39,256 nt of DNA from an uncultured Clostridia bacterium (GCA_947586185.1 CANPXN010000025.1:1-39256), one strand, 5' to 3'; counted from the stretch's first letter, positions 22,489 to 32,363 are shown. Program-made: numbers and translations. The notes: generated by a model not told the origin, from the letters alone.

Positions 22489-24263
22489 CCCCTCGTTTTG
22501 ATATTATTCTTCTTTTTCGGAAGCTCCTCATCGTCAACTTCCGGCTGAAAAGTTTCTTTTTTCTGCGGATATTTTAGACTTACATCACGAATTAGTTCAC
22601 CGCAATCCTTGTAGGAAACCGGTCTTGCAGCCTTGTCCGACAGGCGATATTCTTCCTCGAATTTGATGCCCCATTTGAAGTACAGCTTCAGTTTTGAGAT
22701 CATAGGATGCACTCCTGTTTTCATGACGATAAACTGTCCTTTGGGCATGGATTTCAATTCATCTACCGTCATTAACGGTCTGCCGATCATCTGCAACGAC
22801 TGCGTTTTTTCCTTGCCGTTTGATACAGAACCCGACAGCACTGTCTGCTCTCCCAATGACTTTGACAGTACTTCCGCTGACTGTGAATTGGGCGCAAAAC
22901 CGCCGAAAACCGTTAGTTGCGTGTTGTCGGTTATGATCTCCATGCCCTGCTTTCCATAGTTTTTTTCAAGCTGCGCAAAGGACTGGATTATCGCAATTAT
23001 GCTGATTTTACGGGAACGTCCTGCGGAAAACATCGCCTCCATACCGTCAATTTTTGGAAAAGTGCCGAGCTCATCACAGTAGAACATCACCCTATTTTTC
23101 AGCTTACCGCCGTTCTCATCGGCTATCGCTAAAATCTCACGATAGAGCTGCTGAATCAGCAACGATACCATAAAATATTTACTGGTATCTTCTTCCGGAA
23201 GCACAATAAAAATCGCCGATTTTTCATTGCAGAACTTCTCCGCATCTATCGCCGTACCGAAGCACAGCATTTGTTCAAGTTCGGAATCCAAAAAGCTGTT
23301 GAGCCTTGACAACGCCGTTGACATTACCGACATCATGGTCTGCTCTGCAGTGTTCAAGGCTGCCCCGGCAAGCCATTTAGCCTTATGCTCCGGCGGCAGC
23401 TTTTCCATAAGCTCCGAAAAATAAGTCTTGGCTTTTGCTTTTGAATCAGGCTGAGCCTTCGCAAGCAAGTCCTGAATCAGCTTGAACACCGACACAATAT
23501 GACGTTCGTTTTTGTCGCCGAACTCCGCAAGCAGCAGAATTGTCGATGCAAGAAGTCCCTCCGCTGCGTCGTAAAAATATGCGTTTGCGCCGCTCGATTC
23601 AGAACCGCCGCCGATGTCGATTATGGTTTTCGCCGTGATCTTGGCGTACTTCTCAGCCTTTGCCTTCGCCGAAATATTTCTCTTGTCGGACAAATAAATG
23701 TCCATATATTTATTCACAAGATGCAGGATATTGTTTTCATCGCTCCTTGTCGGATTACGCAGATCAAGTACAGATACGTTGTAGCCGTAGTACTTTTTTG
23801 CGATAGTTCCGTAGTTTCGAACAACGTCGCCCTTGCAGTCGGTATTTATAAAACTCATGCCGCTTGCACAAGCAAATTCAATATTTGGATAAAGAAAAAA
23901 AGCCGTTTTTCCCACACCCGCTGCTCCCACCATAAGGGTATGAACATCGCCCTCGTCAACCAATGCAAAGGTCTTTTTTCCTGAGCTTCTGCACCCTACA
24001 ACAGTACCCTGAACAGTCGGCAGATCCACGCCTTTACGCCATTTTTCAGGCTCGAATGGCAGAGAAACAAAAGTCTTTTTTATCTCCGATTTGCTTGCCC
24101 AACGGGCAGTTCCGTGCTGGCCTTGTCCAACAGGTTTTCGTTTGATTCCATTAAGTGATTTATTATCGAGCAGATTTGCGATCACTAAAAAGGCGATAAA
24201 AATTACCGCCAACACGCCAATCAGAATCATCTTTTTTTCAGTCAATTCATCACTTCCAATCAT
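22485..24263 (-). CDS. VirD4/TraG-type coupling protein
   Basis: Links the relaxosome to the channel, 592 residues. One N-terminal membrane segment (about 11-31), GTARWASKSEI, Walker A GAAGVGKT (113-120), Walker B VMFYCDELGTFP (about 395) and the TraG C-terminal motif IIAIIQSFAQLEKNYG. Length is normal. The upstream ribosome site is weak (AGAAAG). The 76 bp upstream contain an inverted repeat AGGGG..CCCCT (24306-24330) without a clear T-run. Confidence 0.92.
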   Translation of the reverse strand: MIGSDELTEKKMILIGVLAVIFIAFLVIANLLDNKSLNGIKRKPVGQGQHGTARWASKSEIKKTFVSLPFEPEKWRKGVDLPTVQGTVVGCRSSGKKTFALVDEGDVHTLMVGAAGVGKTAFFLYPNIEFACASGMSFINTDCKGDVVRNYGTIAKKYYGYNVSVLDLRNPTRSDENNILHLVNKYMDIYLSDKRNISAKAKAEKYAKITAKTIIDIGGGSESSGANAYFYDAAEGLLASTILLLAEFGDKNERHIVSVFKLIQDLLAKAQPDSKAKAKTYFSELMEKLPPEHKAKWLAGAALNTAEQTMMSVMSTALSRLNSFLDSELEQMLCFGTAIDAEKFCNEKSAIFIVLPEEDTSKYFMVSLLIQQLYREILAIADENGGKLKNRVMFYCDELGTFPKIDGMEAMFSAGRSRKISIIAIIQSFAQLEKNYGKQGMEIITDNTQLTVFGGFAPNSQSAEVLSKSLGEQTVLSGSVSNGKEKTQSLQMIGRPLMTVDELKSMPKGQFIVMKTGVHPMISKLKLYFKWGIKFEEEYRLSDKAARPVSYKDCGELIRDVSLKYPQKKETFQPEVDDEELPKKKNNIKTRG

Positions 24264-24339
24264 ATTTTTCTTTCTGTCATAAACTGATTCTTAGTTTATT
24301 TACTTCAAGGGGTTGCGCTGTGAAACGCCCCCTATTTCA

Positions 24340-25755
24340 TTATCCGAATTCCATATATGGTTCGGGTTTATGATCTATTTCTACCGCCTCATTCTGCTCC
24401 TGAATAGGCTGTGACAGCGCATTTTCCACCTCCAATCTGACAGCGTTATCCGCAAGCTGAAATAACAGTTTTGCGGTGTTTATCGACTGCTCACGGGTAC
24501 GGGCGGTCTGTTTTAAATCCTGCATTACGGCCTGCACAGAATCGCTTAGATTCCGCTGTTTCTGGGCAGTTTTAATCTTGTCCGCATAGGCCTTGTAATC
24601 GTCCCTTAGCTTGCTTTGAAGCCTTAAAAACGCCTTATTTTCATCGTTTAGCCGCTGTGTTTTGGGTAAGAAAAAAGCCGAGCCTGCCAACGCATACTCA
24701 GCCAAATACTTATATTGCCCATTTTTAAAAGCCGCATAAATCTGCGACTTTAGCTTTTCGGGGCGGCACTTCAGATACTCCAAATCTTCAGCCTGACGAT
24801 GATATTCTTCCTTTTGTTTATGGGAAACAGCAGGCAGAAAATCAGCGCCGTTAAGCTGTTTTAGATCCTCGTTGAAGTCCTTATTTTTCGGAAGGATTCT
24901 CGAAATATTTTCATAATTATTATCACGCAGAACATCTTTCAGTCTGTCTGCAGCGTCGATACCCCCGATATCGTTGTCGGTGCAAATTACAATTTCAGAC
25001 AAATTTGAACGCCCTTTTAATGCCGTTAAAACAGCGTTTTCATACACACCATTCATGGCGATATATGAGTTCTGCTGCCAGTTTTCGGGATACAGGGTAA
25101 GATAAGAAAGCATATCTATTGGAGCTTCAAACACGAACAGCTTATCAGATTTTCCAAAGTGCGAAAAGCTGTATTTGGTGTCAGAACCCTCTACAGTCTG
25201 CCGGAACGATTTCCCGAAAGTAGCCGTACCACGCTTGTGAGCCTGACGTGGTACTCCGTTTTCATCAACGCCCACAAACACCGCATTATGATGCTCCTTG
25301 TCCTCATAGAGCGTGCGGTTTTTCGCAAAAAAGCTGATTATATCGGGAGCAATAAATCGCTGCTTTATGAGGTATGCAAACACTCTGTGCATATTTTGAT
25401 TGGCTTCCGGAAGCTTGAAATTTTTTGTTTTTTCCTCCATAATATCCGTCTTTTTAGCAGACTGGGGCAGAGGAGTTATTCTCTGCCCTAATAATTCCTG
25501 AACAGCCGTAGGGAAGTCCATTCCGTAGTGATGCTGCATGAATTTTATTGCACCGCCGCCAACCTGATTCTTGTGATCGAACCAAGTAGAACCGTTTATC
25601 GTTATGCTGTCGTGACTGCCTGAGCTGTCGCTGTAGATCAGCTTGTACTCACGCCCTGCACGTTCTAATTTTTCACCCTTGAGCCGCAGAAAATCTGCTA
25701 AATCCACGCTGTTTGCAATCACTTTTTGTTCTTCTGTAAATGGAATATACGGCAA
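24340..25755 (-). CDS. DUF3991/Toprim primase-like protein
   Basis: About 471 residues. N-terminal zinc-finger-less primase-like region (IPFTEEQKVIANSVDLADFL; WFDHKNQVGGGAIKFMQHHYG), a DUF3991 segment (NAVFVGVDENGVPRQAHKRGT), a Toprim domain (LFVFEAPIDMLSYLTLYP; IVICTDNDIGGIDAADRLKDVL) and a helical C-terminus. Such proteins probably make primers on transferred single-stranded DNA. Start choice: the ribosome site AGGGGGTG (25762-25769) is 6 nt from a TTG at 25755. The GTG at 25764 lies inside that site and is less likely, though it adds only three residues. A terminator lies just upstream. Confidence 0.85.
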   Translation of the reverse strand: MPYIPFTEEQKVIANSVDLADFLRLKGEKLERAGREYKLIYSDSSGSHDSITINGSTWFDHKNQVGGGAIKFMQHHYGMDFPTAVQELLGQRITPLPQSAKKTDIMEEKTKNFKLPEANQNMHRVFAYLIKQRFIAPDIISFFAKNRTLYEDKEHHNAVFVGVDENGVPRQAHKRGTATFGKSFRQTVEGSDTKYSFSHFGKSDKLFVFEAPIDMLSYLTLYPENWQQNSYIAMNGVYENAVLTALKGRSNLSEIVICTDNDIGGIDAADRLKDVLRDNNYENISRILPKNKDFNEDLKQLNGADFLPAVSHKQKEEYHRQAEDLEYLKCRPEKLKSQIYAAFKNGQYKYLAEYALAGSAFFLPKTQRLNDENKAFLRLQSKLRDDYKAYADKIKTAQKQRNLSDSVQAVMQDLKQTARTREQSINTAKLLFQLADNAVRLEVENALSQPIQEQNEAVEIDHKPEPYMEFG

Positions 25756-25773
25756 TTTTTTCACCCCCTGTAT

Positions 25774-25812
25774 ACAAAAAGTCCGTTTCTGATAAAAATC
25801 GGAAACGGACTT
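25774..25812 (-). terminator. Terminator upstream of primase gene
   Basis: AAGTCCGTTTC (25779-25789) pairs with GAAACGGACTT (25802-25812), followed on the minus strand by TTTTTG. It lies between the 73-residue gene and the primase. Confidence 0.88.
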
Positions 25813-25821
25813 ATATTTTAT

Positions 25822-26043
25822 TTAAAAACAAATATTAAACGGTGCTTTCCGTATTCGTATTGCGCTTATCTGCGGAGGAATACTCATTGTCATTGCACCG
25901 CTGTGAACAATTATTATCCTGTCACCAACACGGAAATTGCAGTTACAGCGTGTATTTACCACAATTTCCTGATCAGTTTTGCTGTCACGAACAAGAAGCC
26001 TTCTGCCGTCAATTTCCAGAATAACTGCGCACATCGTCATCAT
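25822..26043 (-). CDS. Small conserved-looking protein, unknown
   Basis: 73 residues, mostly beta strand: CAVILEIDGRRLLVRDSKTDQEIVV, then FRVGDRIIIVHSGAMTMSIPPQI. The pattern resembles an OB-like or SH3-like small barrel, as in many ICE accessory proteins. AAGGGGTG is 4 nt from the first and 7 nt from the second of two adjacent ATG codons. No function can be assigned. Confidence 0.6.
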   Translation of the reverse strand: MMTMCAVILEIDGRRLLVRDSKTDQEIVVNTRCNCNFRVGDRIIIVHSGAMTMSIPPQISAIRIRKAPFNICF

Positions 26044-26114
26044 AGTTCACCCCTTGAGTTTAGATTCCTATGAATATCATATGCTGCAGTCGATTTTTAG
26101 TGAATCACGCAATA

Positions 26115-26825
26115 TCAATATTTCACATTCTCCGCAAATTTCGCCATAAGGCGCATAAAATTCTGCCTGTCCATCATATCGGAACTGAGAAACGCACCGG
26201 AAACTACAGTTAACTTACCCTCGGCAAGTACGGCATAAGTTTCGGTATAGCCGAACTGAGCAGACATACCGTCGGTTTTCTGGACAGAGCTGTAACGCTG
26301 ATATTTTCCTTTTGACACTACTGAATTCACCATGCGGTAACTTGACACAAAATCGTCCTCGGTTATGCCGTTCATCTGTGCGGCAGTCAGTCCGAAGTAG
26401 TAATTTCCGAAATTTTCGAGGATATATTCAAGGTCGTAGCTAATGCTGCTTTGGCTTAGATCGATGCACATCACATTCAGAATACCGCCGCCGTTAGCAG
26501 TTTTCAGCGATATTTTTTGAATGCCGTTTGACGCTTCCGATTGCTTTTCAAATGTGCAGTCTTTCAGCGAATCGTCTGTAAGTTTCTGCACATCTGTAAA
26601 CATGATATTTGAGTCAAAAAACTCCGCAATAAAGGTGTTGGATTTAAGCTGTTCTTCCTCTGATCTGTTGACAGTTTCCACAGGAACAGTGGTTTCTGCG
26701 GTCGGATCTGCCGTTTCCGTAACCGCCGTTTCAGGCGGCGTCTGAACGGGCGGAGAGATAGTTCCGCAGGCGGTCACAGTCATTGCGACTGCCGCTGAAA
26801 GTATTGCTAAATACGCTTTTTTCAT
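26115..26825 (-). CDS. Lipoprotein, unknown function
   Basis: 236 residues from the ATG at 26825 (AGGAGG 9 nt upstream; the frame extends only to a TTG). Signal peptide and lipobox MKKAYLAILSAAVAMTVTAC, then a Thr/Pro/Glu-rich linker and a mixed alpha/beta domain (about 60-236) that I do not recognise. It would be anchored outside the membrane among the pilin-like, sortase and surface-protein genes, so a role in mating contact or channel assembly is plausible. It follows the VirB2-like gene after 15 nt. Confidence 0.75.
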   Translation of the reverse strand: MKKAYLAILSAAVAMTVTACGTISPPVQTPPETAVTETADPTAETTVPVETVNRSEEEQLKSNTFIAEFFDSNIMFTDVQKLTDDSLKDCTFEKQSEASNGIQKISLKTANGGGILNVMCIDLSQSSISYDLEYILENFGNYYFGLTAAQMNGITEDDFVSSYRMVNSVVSKGKYQRYSSVQKTDGMSAQFGYTETYAVLAEGKLTVVSGAFLSSDMMDRQNFMRLMAKFAENVKY

Positions 26826-26840
26826 GCACAAATTCCTCCT

Positions 26841-27164
26841 TTAAACTATCGACCAGATATACAACGGAGCGGTCAGAGTGAAGATCAGACAACCAAAAAT
26901 AATGGCAATTGGCGTCCATTCTAATTGACCATGTTTGCGATATTCCATGTACGCCATCGAGATTTTAACGAATAACAATACAGTCAATATCACATCAATC
27001 ACAGGGAATACAACGTTGTCCACGACCGACACGACCTGCGCTCTTGCAGTCGTCCAAGTGCCCTCCACAGCTCCGGCAACATCGCCGCTTGCATAGGCTG
27101 TCAGACCGCCGAAAGTGGTCATCACAGCGCTTGTAATTAAAGCAATTAATGTTCTCTTTTTCAT
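26841..27164 (-). CDS. DUF3852/VirB2-like membrane protein
   Basis: 107 residues from the ATG at 27164 (AAGGAG upstream; no ribosome site for the longer frame to 27212). Signal-like N-terminus MKKRTLIALITSAVMTTFGG, then a helical segment and two membrane helices (VFPVIDVILTVLLFVKISM; PIAIIFGCLIFTLTAPLYIW). Size and topology match DUF3852 proteins, which occupy the VirB2 pilin position in clostridial conjugative elements. Confidence 0.75.
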   Translation of the reverse strand: MKKRTLIALITSAVMTTFGGLTAYASGDVAGAVEGTWTTARAQVVSVVDNVVFPVIDVILTVLLFVKISMAYMEYRKHGQLEWTPIAIIFGCLIFTLTAPLYIWSIV

Positions 27165-27212
27165 ATAAAAACTCCTTTTCAATTTATTTTCCTCGCAAGT
27201 GTTTAGTAACAT

Positions 27213-27263
27213 TTACGGTTGATGAAATGTGCGTATTGGTCCAGCGTCACGCTGGTTTTTCAT
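27213..27263 (-). CDS. Possible 16-codon leader ORF
   Basis: ATG with a strong AAAGGAG 6 nt upstream encodes MKNQRDAGPIRTFHQP and stops 49 bp before the VirB2-like start. The ribosome-site/start block (GGAGTTTTTTATGAAAAA) is nearly repeated at the real downstream gene (GGAGTTTTTATATGAAAAA). A CCAGCG/CGCTGG hairpin (27241-27255) lies inside. It is either a translated leader or a relic of duplication; no product function is implied. Confidence 0.35.
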   Translation of the reverse strand: MKNQRDAGPIRTFHQP

Positions 27264-27275
27264 AAAAAACTCCTT

Positions 27276-28037
27276 TCAAATTTCACATAACTTTCCGGTC
27301 AGAACAGTTCTTGAGCTGCCCTCTGAACCGGTACAAGTAGACAGTGAAATGAACCTATCTTCCTTAGAAAATCCAATATTTCTCCAAATAAAAGAGCGTT
27401 CTCTCAGGCTGTCAAGCCACAGATCAATATCAGAATTTACATTATAAAAACTGTCATAATTTTCCGGCTGCGACAGTGAAAAAAAATCAATCATGTACAC
27501 AGCATTTTCTGTGGTCAGCCAACCATAGTTATGACTGTCGAAATAACCGCTGTCGATAAACTTCACCACGTCCGCAAACATACTTCCGTCACTCATATTG
27601 TGGCCGTACAGAACGTTGATTTTACCCGTAAAATCGGCATTGCAGCGGTAATCGAGAAAGATTGAACCAACTCTCAGATAGCTGCCGTCAACAGCTCTGT
27701 GAAGATAAAATTCATTGTCGCCGGAGTACATCACAGGGTAGTTTATTATCGTTTCGGGAACGTTTATCCAACCGATAGAATTGTCAATATTAGCGCACAA
27801 TTCCTGCGTTTGTTCCCTTAGCTTTTCTTCCGCTTCAGTTGGGATTTCATCGTTATTTTTTTCTTCCGAATTACTATCTTCCGACAGTTCCAGAACAGTA
27901 AAATCCGGTACATATGGCTTGATTTTTTCTTCCTGAATCATCTCGCCCACATCGTCACGGAATAATAAGAACAGTCCTCCCAAAAGGAGGGCGGCTGATA
28001 TCACAGCCGCCGTTATAAATATAATCTTATTCTTCAT
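27276..28037 (-). CDS. Class B sortase
   Basis: 253 residues, membrane-anchored transpeptidase. An N-terminal membrane segment (about 5-26) is followed by an acidic stalk and the sortase barrel with His-146 (YGHN), Cys-235 (LSTCTG) and Arg-243 (SSRTVLTG), the full catalytic set. AAGGCGG lies upstream. The gene overlaps the 3' end of the NlpC/P60-CnaB surface protein gene by 11 nt, so that protein, with its PYTGD sorting signal, is the probable substrate. Confidence 0.92.
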   Translation of the reverse strand: MKNKIIFITAAVISAALLLGGLFLLFRDDVGEMIQEEKIKPYVPDFTVLELSEDSNSEEKNNDEIPTEAEEKLREQTQELCANIDNSIGWINVPETIINYPVMYSGDNEFYLHRAVDGSYLRVGSIFLDYRCNADFTGKINVLYGHNMSDGSMFADVVKFIDSGYFDSHNYGWLTTENAVYMIDFFSLSQPENYDSFYNVNSDIDLWLDSLRERSFIWRNIGFSKEDRFISLSTCTGSEGSSRTVLTGKLCEI

Positions 28038-31000
28038 TCTGTCCGCCTTTAATGGACATCTTTTTCCTTTTGCAGATGAATAAAACCGAGCCTATGGCAA
28101 GGGACAACCCAATCATAACCCAAGCCAAAAGATCGCTGCCGTTATCGCCCGTATACGGAGTAGGCTGATGCGGAATTTTGGTGTTTGTCATCTGACACTT
28201 CACTATTTCTCCGTTCTCTTTTATCGTAAACGGATAGGAATTTTCATCTAAAATATATCCGTCCGGTGCGTCAAATTCACGATAGAAGTAATCGCCTACA
28301 CGAAGCATTTCAAAAGTAACAACTCCGTTTTCATCTGTCCTTCCCTGAACGACAACATTGCCGTCCTTGTCGAGAATTTCAATGCCGCAGTTCGGTATCA
28401 GCTGACCTGTAGAAATGTCGGTCTTGGTGATCTCCACGCTGCCTTTTTCCGGCTTATTTACAAAGCCTTTTCCGACCTCTGTGTTGCTTATCTCGATTGT
28501 TTCACCGTCCTTTTCAATGCTGAACGGATACACATTTTCATCTATAATAAAACCGTCGGGAGCGACAGTTTCCTTCAAGAAATATTTGCCGTATTCAAGA
28601 CTTTCAAGGAGATAAACGCCCTTTTGAGTTTCAATAAGTTTGCCTATTTCAGACTCGCATTTTTCATCGGAATAAACCGTGAACTCTGCGCCGGAAAGCC
28701 TGTTATCAGGGTATTCCACGTCAATTTTTGTGACGGTAACGTTGCCTTTGATCTTCTCGTTAACTGTACGAATATTGATAGTTTCTTCGTTTTCCGAAAC
28801 AGTTACCGGATAGCTTTCATCGCTTAAAACATAGCCTTCGGGAGCTTCGATTTCACGCACGATATAGCAGCCAAACGGCACTTCTTCAAAACCAAATTCA
28901 CCATTGGAATCAGACTCGGAAGTCATGATAGCATTGTCAGCTGTGAACTCCTCGCAGTCTGTGTTGAAGAGTCCGAAAAGAGCGTTTTCCAACGGCTCAT
29001 CGGCTTCGTTTACCTTGATTCCTTTAACAGTTCCACGTTTAAGGAGATTCTTGAACTGTCCGCAGTCCACGTACACAGTAGTCATTTCCTGACCCTGATA
29101 TTCAAAGCTTACAAGGTACTTTTCGCCGTTTAAAATATAGTGTTCGTCCGTTGCGATTTCCTGAACATAATACTTTGCAAACGGAATTTTTTCAGCAATA
29201 ACAGCCTTCATATTTTCATCGAGAGAAACCTCTGCAATGAGACCATCTTCGGGGATAGAGCTGCCGTCGGCGGCTGTAATTTCCTCTGCTGCAAACAGTC
29301 CGAAACGGACATTCTGATAGCAGTTTTCTGCTGAAATTCCGAACAATTCATCGTTCTCCATAATCTTTTCAAGGGCAATTTCTACACCCTGATAATTGTT
29401 GACAAAGGTTGCATTTACAGTATCTCTCACGGTAACCTCCTGTCCTGCGTAGGCAAGTTCCACAAGCTGCGGTTCGCTGTTTAAAACGTAGCCGTAAGGC
29501 GCTTGGACTTCCTTAACTTCATATTTTCCGAGATACAACAAATCGGTTTCAGCATAGCCGTTTTCATCTGTTGTAAGCTCCGATACAACATCGCCTGCAT
29601 TGGCTCTGACTGTGCCGTCAGCGGTTACGATATCCTCGCTTGCAATTACCTGATAAACTGCTCCGGAGAGTCCGTTTTCCTCGAAAACAGGTGTATAAGT
29701 GGTCTGTCCGCTTTCGTGCGTTTCGCCGTTTTCATCAACGGAAATGGCGCTGCCGAGAGCAGTTACAGAACTGAAAATATCGCCTGTTTTCTGCACAGAA
29801 ATTTTGCCTTTCTGAGCAATATCCGACTTCTGAACCTTAACGATATTCACAGCATTTTCTATCTCAGAATTTGCCGCAGTTACGCTGAATGCAACAGGTT
29901 CGCTGTCAAGAACGTAACCCATAGGAGCCTGAACTTCCACAAGAGTATAGTCGCCGTAATGAAGCATTTCGGGTGTGATCAGATAGCCCTCAGAATTGGT
30001 ATAAAATGTGTCAACACCCATGCTTACGAGATTATTTTCAGCGTCATAAATCTGAAATCCTGCACCCTCGTAAGCAATATTTTTTCCTGTTTCTGCGTCA
30101 AGTTTGGTGATGTGGATATATGATTTGAACGGTGCATTATTAAGAATATATTCGTAAGTTTTTTCGTTTTCTGAAATGAAAACTTCAAAATCAGAAACGA
30201 AAGCAGCGTCGTTGACTGTCTTTGTCTGGTGAACAATATACACGCCGTAGGGCAATAATTTAGTTGCCGCAAAACCGTTTTCATCTGTGATAAGATAATC
30301 ACGTTCTGATTCTTTTGCGTTTGAATAAGAGCCTGCAGATTTAAGATAAACCTCGAATTCTGCGCCTTTTTCGAGATTGACTACTTCGTTTTCATCATCA
30401 TCGGAATGCTTGATAATGCTGGCTTTTCCCTTGATAACATCTTCGGTCACAGTCTTTGAAATAGGATTGTGTTCGATGGTATAATTCTTTTCTTCAGCGC
30501 CTACAGGATATACAGTTTCATCAAGTAAATAACCCTCTGACGGACTGATTTCCTGAAGCGTGTAATTGCCGCAAACATACTCTTTGGTCTTGAAATAACC
30601 GTTTTCGTCTGTGGTGTAAGTGTCAACCAGATTGTCGTCAAGATAGATTCCATAAACTGCTCCGGCAAGGGTTGCGTCGCCCTGCGGCACGCCTGTTTCG
30701 GAATCCTTTTTCACAATCTCTGCGGTAAACTTTTTCAACACATTTTCAAAAGTTACACTTGTAGTTGCGTCGGCTGTCAAAGTCACCTTATGATCGGCAG
30801 GAACAACGTACTTTACGGGAACATTTTTCTCAGAAATAGTGTAAGTTATTTTCTTGTTATTGCTGTCATAAACAGGAATATTGCTGAGAACTGCAACGCC
30901 GTCAGAAGCGGTTTTAATGTTGTATGTCTTGCCGCCGCCCTTAATTTCAAAAGTGCGATCACCATTTTCACCGTCCTCCGACTGCTTATTTATTTTGATA

Positions 31001-32349
31001 GAACCCTTCTTCAGATCATTTTCAAAATTAACATTAACAGTAAGGTCAGCGTCACCATTTGTGAGAATAACATTCTTCGCTTTCGGAGTTTCATAACGAG
31101 TTGCAACATTTATTTCGGACACATTATATGAAATTGCCTTGCCTGTTTTCATGTTGTAAACCTTAAGTCCGGGAAACTCTGCAATACCGAGAGCATTGGT
31201 CTTTTTGGTATATGAACTGCCATCAGAACCGGTCACTTTAAACTCAACATTTCTGACAAGCTTGTCCTCTGCTGTCTTGTTAATTTTGATTTTTCCTGTC
31301 TGGAAATCCTCGTAAACAGTCACGCTTTGATTGGCTTTCAGCTCGTAAACTTTGGTCGAGAGAGCATAGCCTTTCGGAGCGGAAATTTCTTTCACATAAT
31401 AAGTTCCGCTTGAAAGTTTAATAGAGCCCGTGCCTTTCTCGCCGATTTTTATTTCGCCGACTTTGGTCTTGCAAGCCTTATCGCTATATACTCCGTACTT
31501 GGCAAAACTGCCGTCAATGGGCGATTTTCCAACGATCTGAGACGTCCCGTCAATACACTTTTTGATGCTGAAAGTAGCGTCACGGGAGGTAAGCTTGTAG
31601 GCAACAAAACTCTTAAATCTCGCCTTGCCGTCAGTGTTATTGTTGATAACGCAGCCCTGCGAACCGTTACACTCGATACGCCAGTGCTTGCCGCCGTCAC
31701 CGTTTCCGCTGCCAACATATTTGGACACAGAATCACGCTTGTAGCCTAATTTTACAAGGTAATCGAGAACAGCGTCCCTGTTTTTGAACTCGCCCATATA
31801 GAACCACATATGACCGATTCCGTCGCCCTTTGCTATGCCCGAAACGACTGCGCCGGGGAGCAGTTTTCCGCCGTCAAAGTATTGATGATTATCGGCGTTC
31901 AATTTGTCGTAAAGCACCTCGATAGGCGAAGTTATGCCCTTGTAGGTCATGGTGCAGTTCTTGTACGCAGAACCGTCGCCGTACTCCCAATAATTCTGCG
32001 GAACAGGATTATTTGACGGAAATCCTGACGTTCTTACTCCTAAATCTGTGAGCGTTGCATAGACAAGACCGGAGCAGTCCAGACCTTTTTTACGCACAGT
32101 TTCCATTGACTGTTTTTTAGGACTGGATGACGAATAAACGCCGTCATAACCCTTGCAGTCCCAACCGTAGGGAACACCCAAATATTTGGCTGCTTGCTTG
32201 ATGACCTCGTCACCGGAGAGCAGCGGTTCTTTAGCAGTCGTTGCTGCGGAAGTTTTTAAACTTCCGACATTCGAACCGATCAAAGTAAAAGCGCAAAGTC
32301 CTGCCATGAGCCCTGCGCCGATTTTTTTCAATATTTTATTTTTAAACAT
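28027..32349 (-). CDS. Giant NlpC/P60-CnaB surface protein
   Basis: About 1440 residues from the ATG at 32349 (GGAGG 5 nt upstream). Signal peptide (about 1-40, ending in TSAAT); an NlpC/P60-like domain (about 45-250) with DCSGLVYATLTDLG and GIGHMWFYMGE; then about eleven CnaB/SpaA-type beta repeats of 75-100 residues with recurring phrases such as YTLVEVQAPMGYVLDSEP and VKEVQAPYGYVLNSEP; and a sorting signal TPYTGDNG, membrane helix and KRKK tail. CnaB modules are stiff stalks, often with Lys-Asn isopeptide bonds. This should be displayed on the wall of the donor and act in cell contact and local wall opening during mating. Confidence 0.9.
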   Translation of the reverse strand: MFKNKILKKIGAGLMAGLCAFTLIGSNVGSLKTSAATTAKEPLLSGDEVIKQAAKYLGVPYGWDCKGYDGVYSSSSPKKQSMETVRKKGLDCSGLVYATLTDLGVRTSGFPSNNPVPQNYWEYGDGSAYKNCTMTYKGITSPIEVLYDKLNADNHQYFDGGKLLPGAVVSGIAKGDGIGHMWFYMGEFKNRDAVLDYLVKLGYKRDSVSKYVGSGNGDGGKHWRIECNGSQGCVINNNTDGKARFKSFVAYKLTSRDATFSIKKCIDGTSQIVGKSPIDGSFAKYGVYSDKACKTKVGEIKIGEKGTGSIKLSSGTYYVKEISAPKGYALSTKVYELKANQSVTVYEDFQTGKIKINKTAEDKLVRNVEFKVTGSDGSSYTKKTNALGIAEFPGLKVYNMKTGKAISYNVSEINVATRYETPKAKNVILTNGDADLTVNVNFENDLKKGSIKINKQSEDGENGDRTFEIKGGGKTYNIKTASDGVAVLSNIPVYDSNNKKITYTISEKNVPVKYVVPADHKVTLTADATTSVTFENVLKKFTAEIVKKDSETGVPQGDATLAGAVYGIYLDDNLVDTYTTDENGYFKTKEYVCGNYTLQEISPSEGYLLDETVYPVGAEEKNYTIEHNPISKTVTEDVIKGKASIIKHSDDDENEVVNLEKGAEFEVYLKSAGSYSNAKESERDYLITDENGFAATKLLPYGVYIVHQTKTVNDAAFVSDFEVFISENEKTYEYILNNAPFKSYIHITKLDAETGKNIAYEGAGFQIYDAENNLVSMGVDTFYTNSEGYLITPEMLHYGDYTLVEVQAPMGYVLDSEPVAFSVTAANSEIENAVNIVKVQKSDIAQKGKISVQKTGDIFSSVTALGSAISVDENGETHESGQTTYTPVFEENGLSGAVYQVIASEDIVTADGTVRANAGDVVSELTTDENGYAETDLLYLGKYEVKEVQAPYGYVLNSEPQLVELAYAGQEVTVRDTVNATFVNNYQGVEIALEKIMENDELFGISAENCYQNVRFGLFAAEEITAADGSSIPEDGLIAEVSLDENMKAVIAEKIPFAKYYVQEIATDEHYILNGEKYLVSFEYQGQEMTTVYVDCGQFKNLLKRGTVKGIKVNEADEPLENALFGLFNTDCEEFTADNAIMTSESDSNGEFGFEEVPFGCYIVREIEAPEGYVLSDESYPVTVSENEETINIRTVNEKIKGNVTVTKIDVEYPDNRLSGAEFTVYSDEKCESEIGKLIETQKGVYLLESLEYGKYFLKETVAPDGFIIDENVYPFSIEKDGETIEISNTEVGKGFVNKPEKGSVEITKTDISTGQLIPNCGIEILDKDGNVVVQGRTDENGVVTFEMLRVGDYFYREFDAPDGYILDENSYPFTIKENGEIVKCQMTNTKIPHQPTPYTGDNGSDLLAWVMIGLSLAIGSVLFICKRKKMSIKGGQNEE

Positions 32350-32363
32350 ATTTTCCTCCAACA

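Noticed and set aside
28027-32349. Repeat array or CRISPR in the long repetitive stretch
   Set aside because: The repeats are diverged CnaB protein modules in one continuous reading frame; spacing and sequence are not those of a CRISPR.
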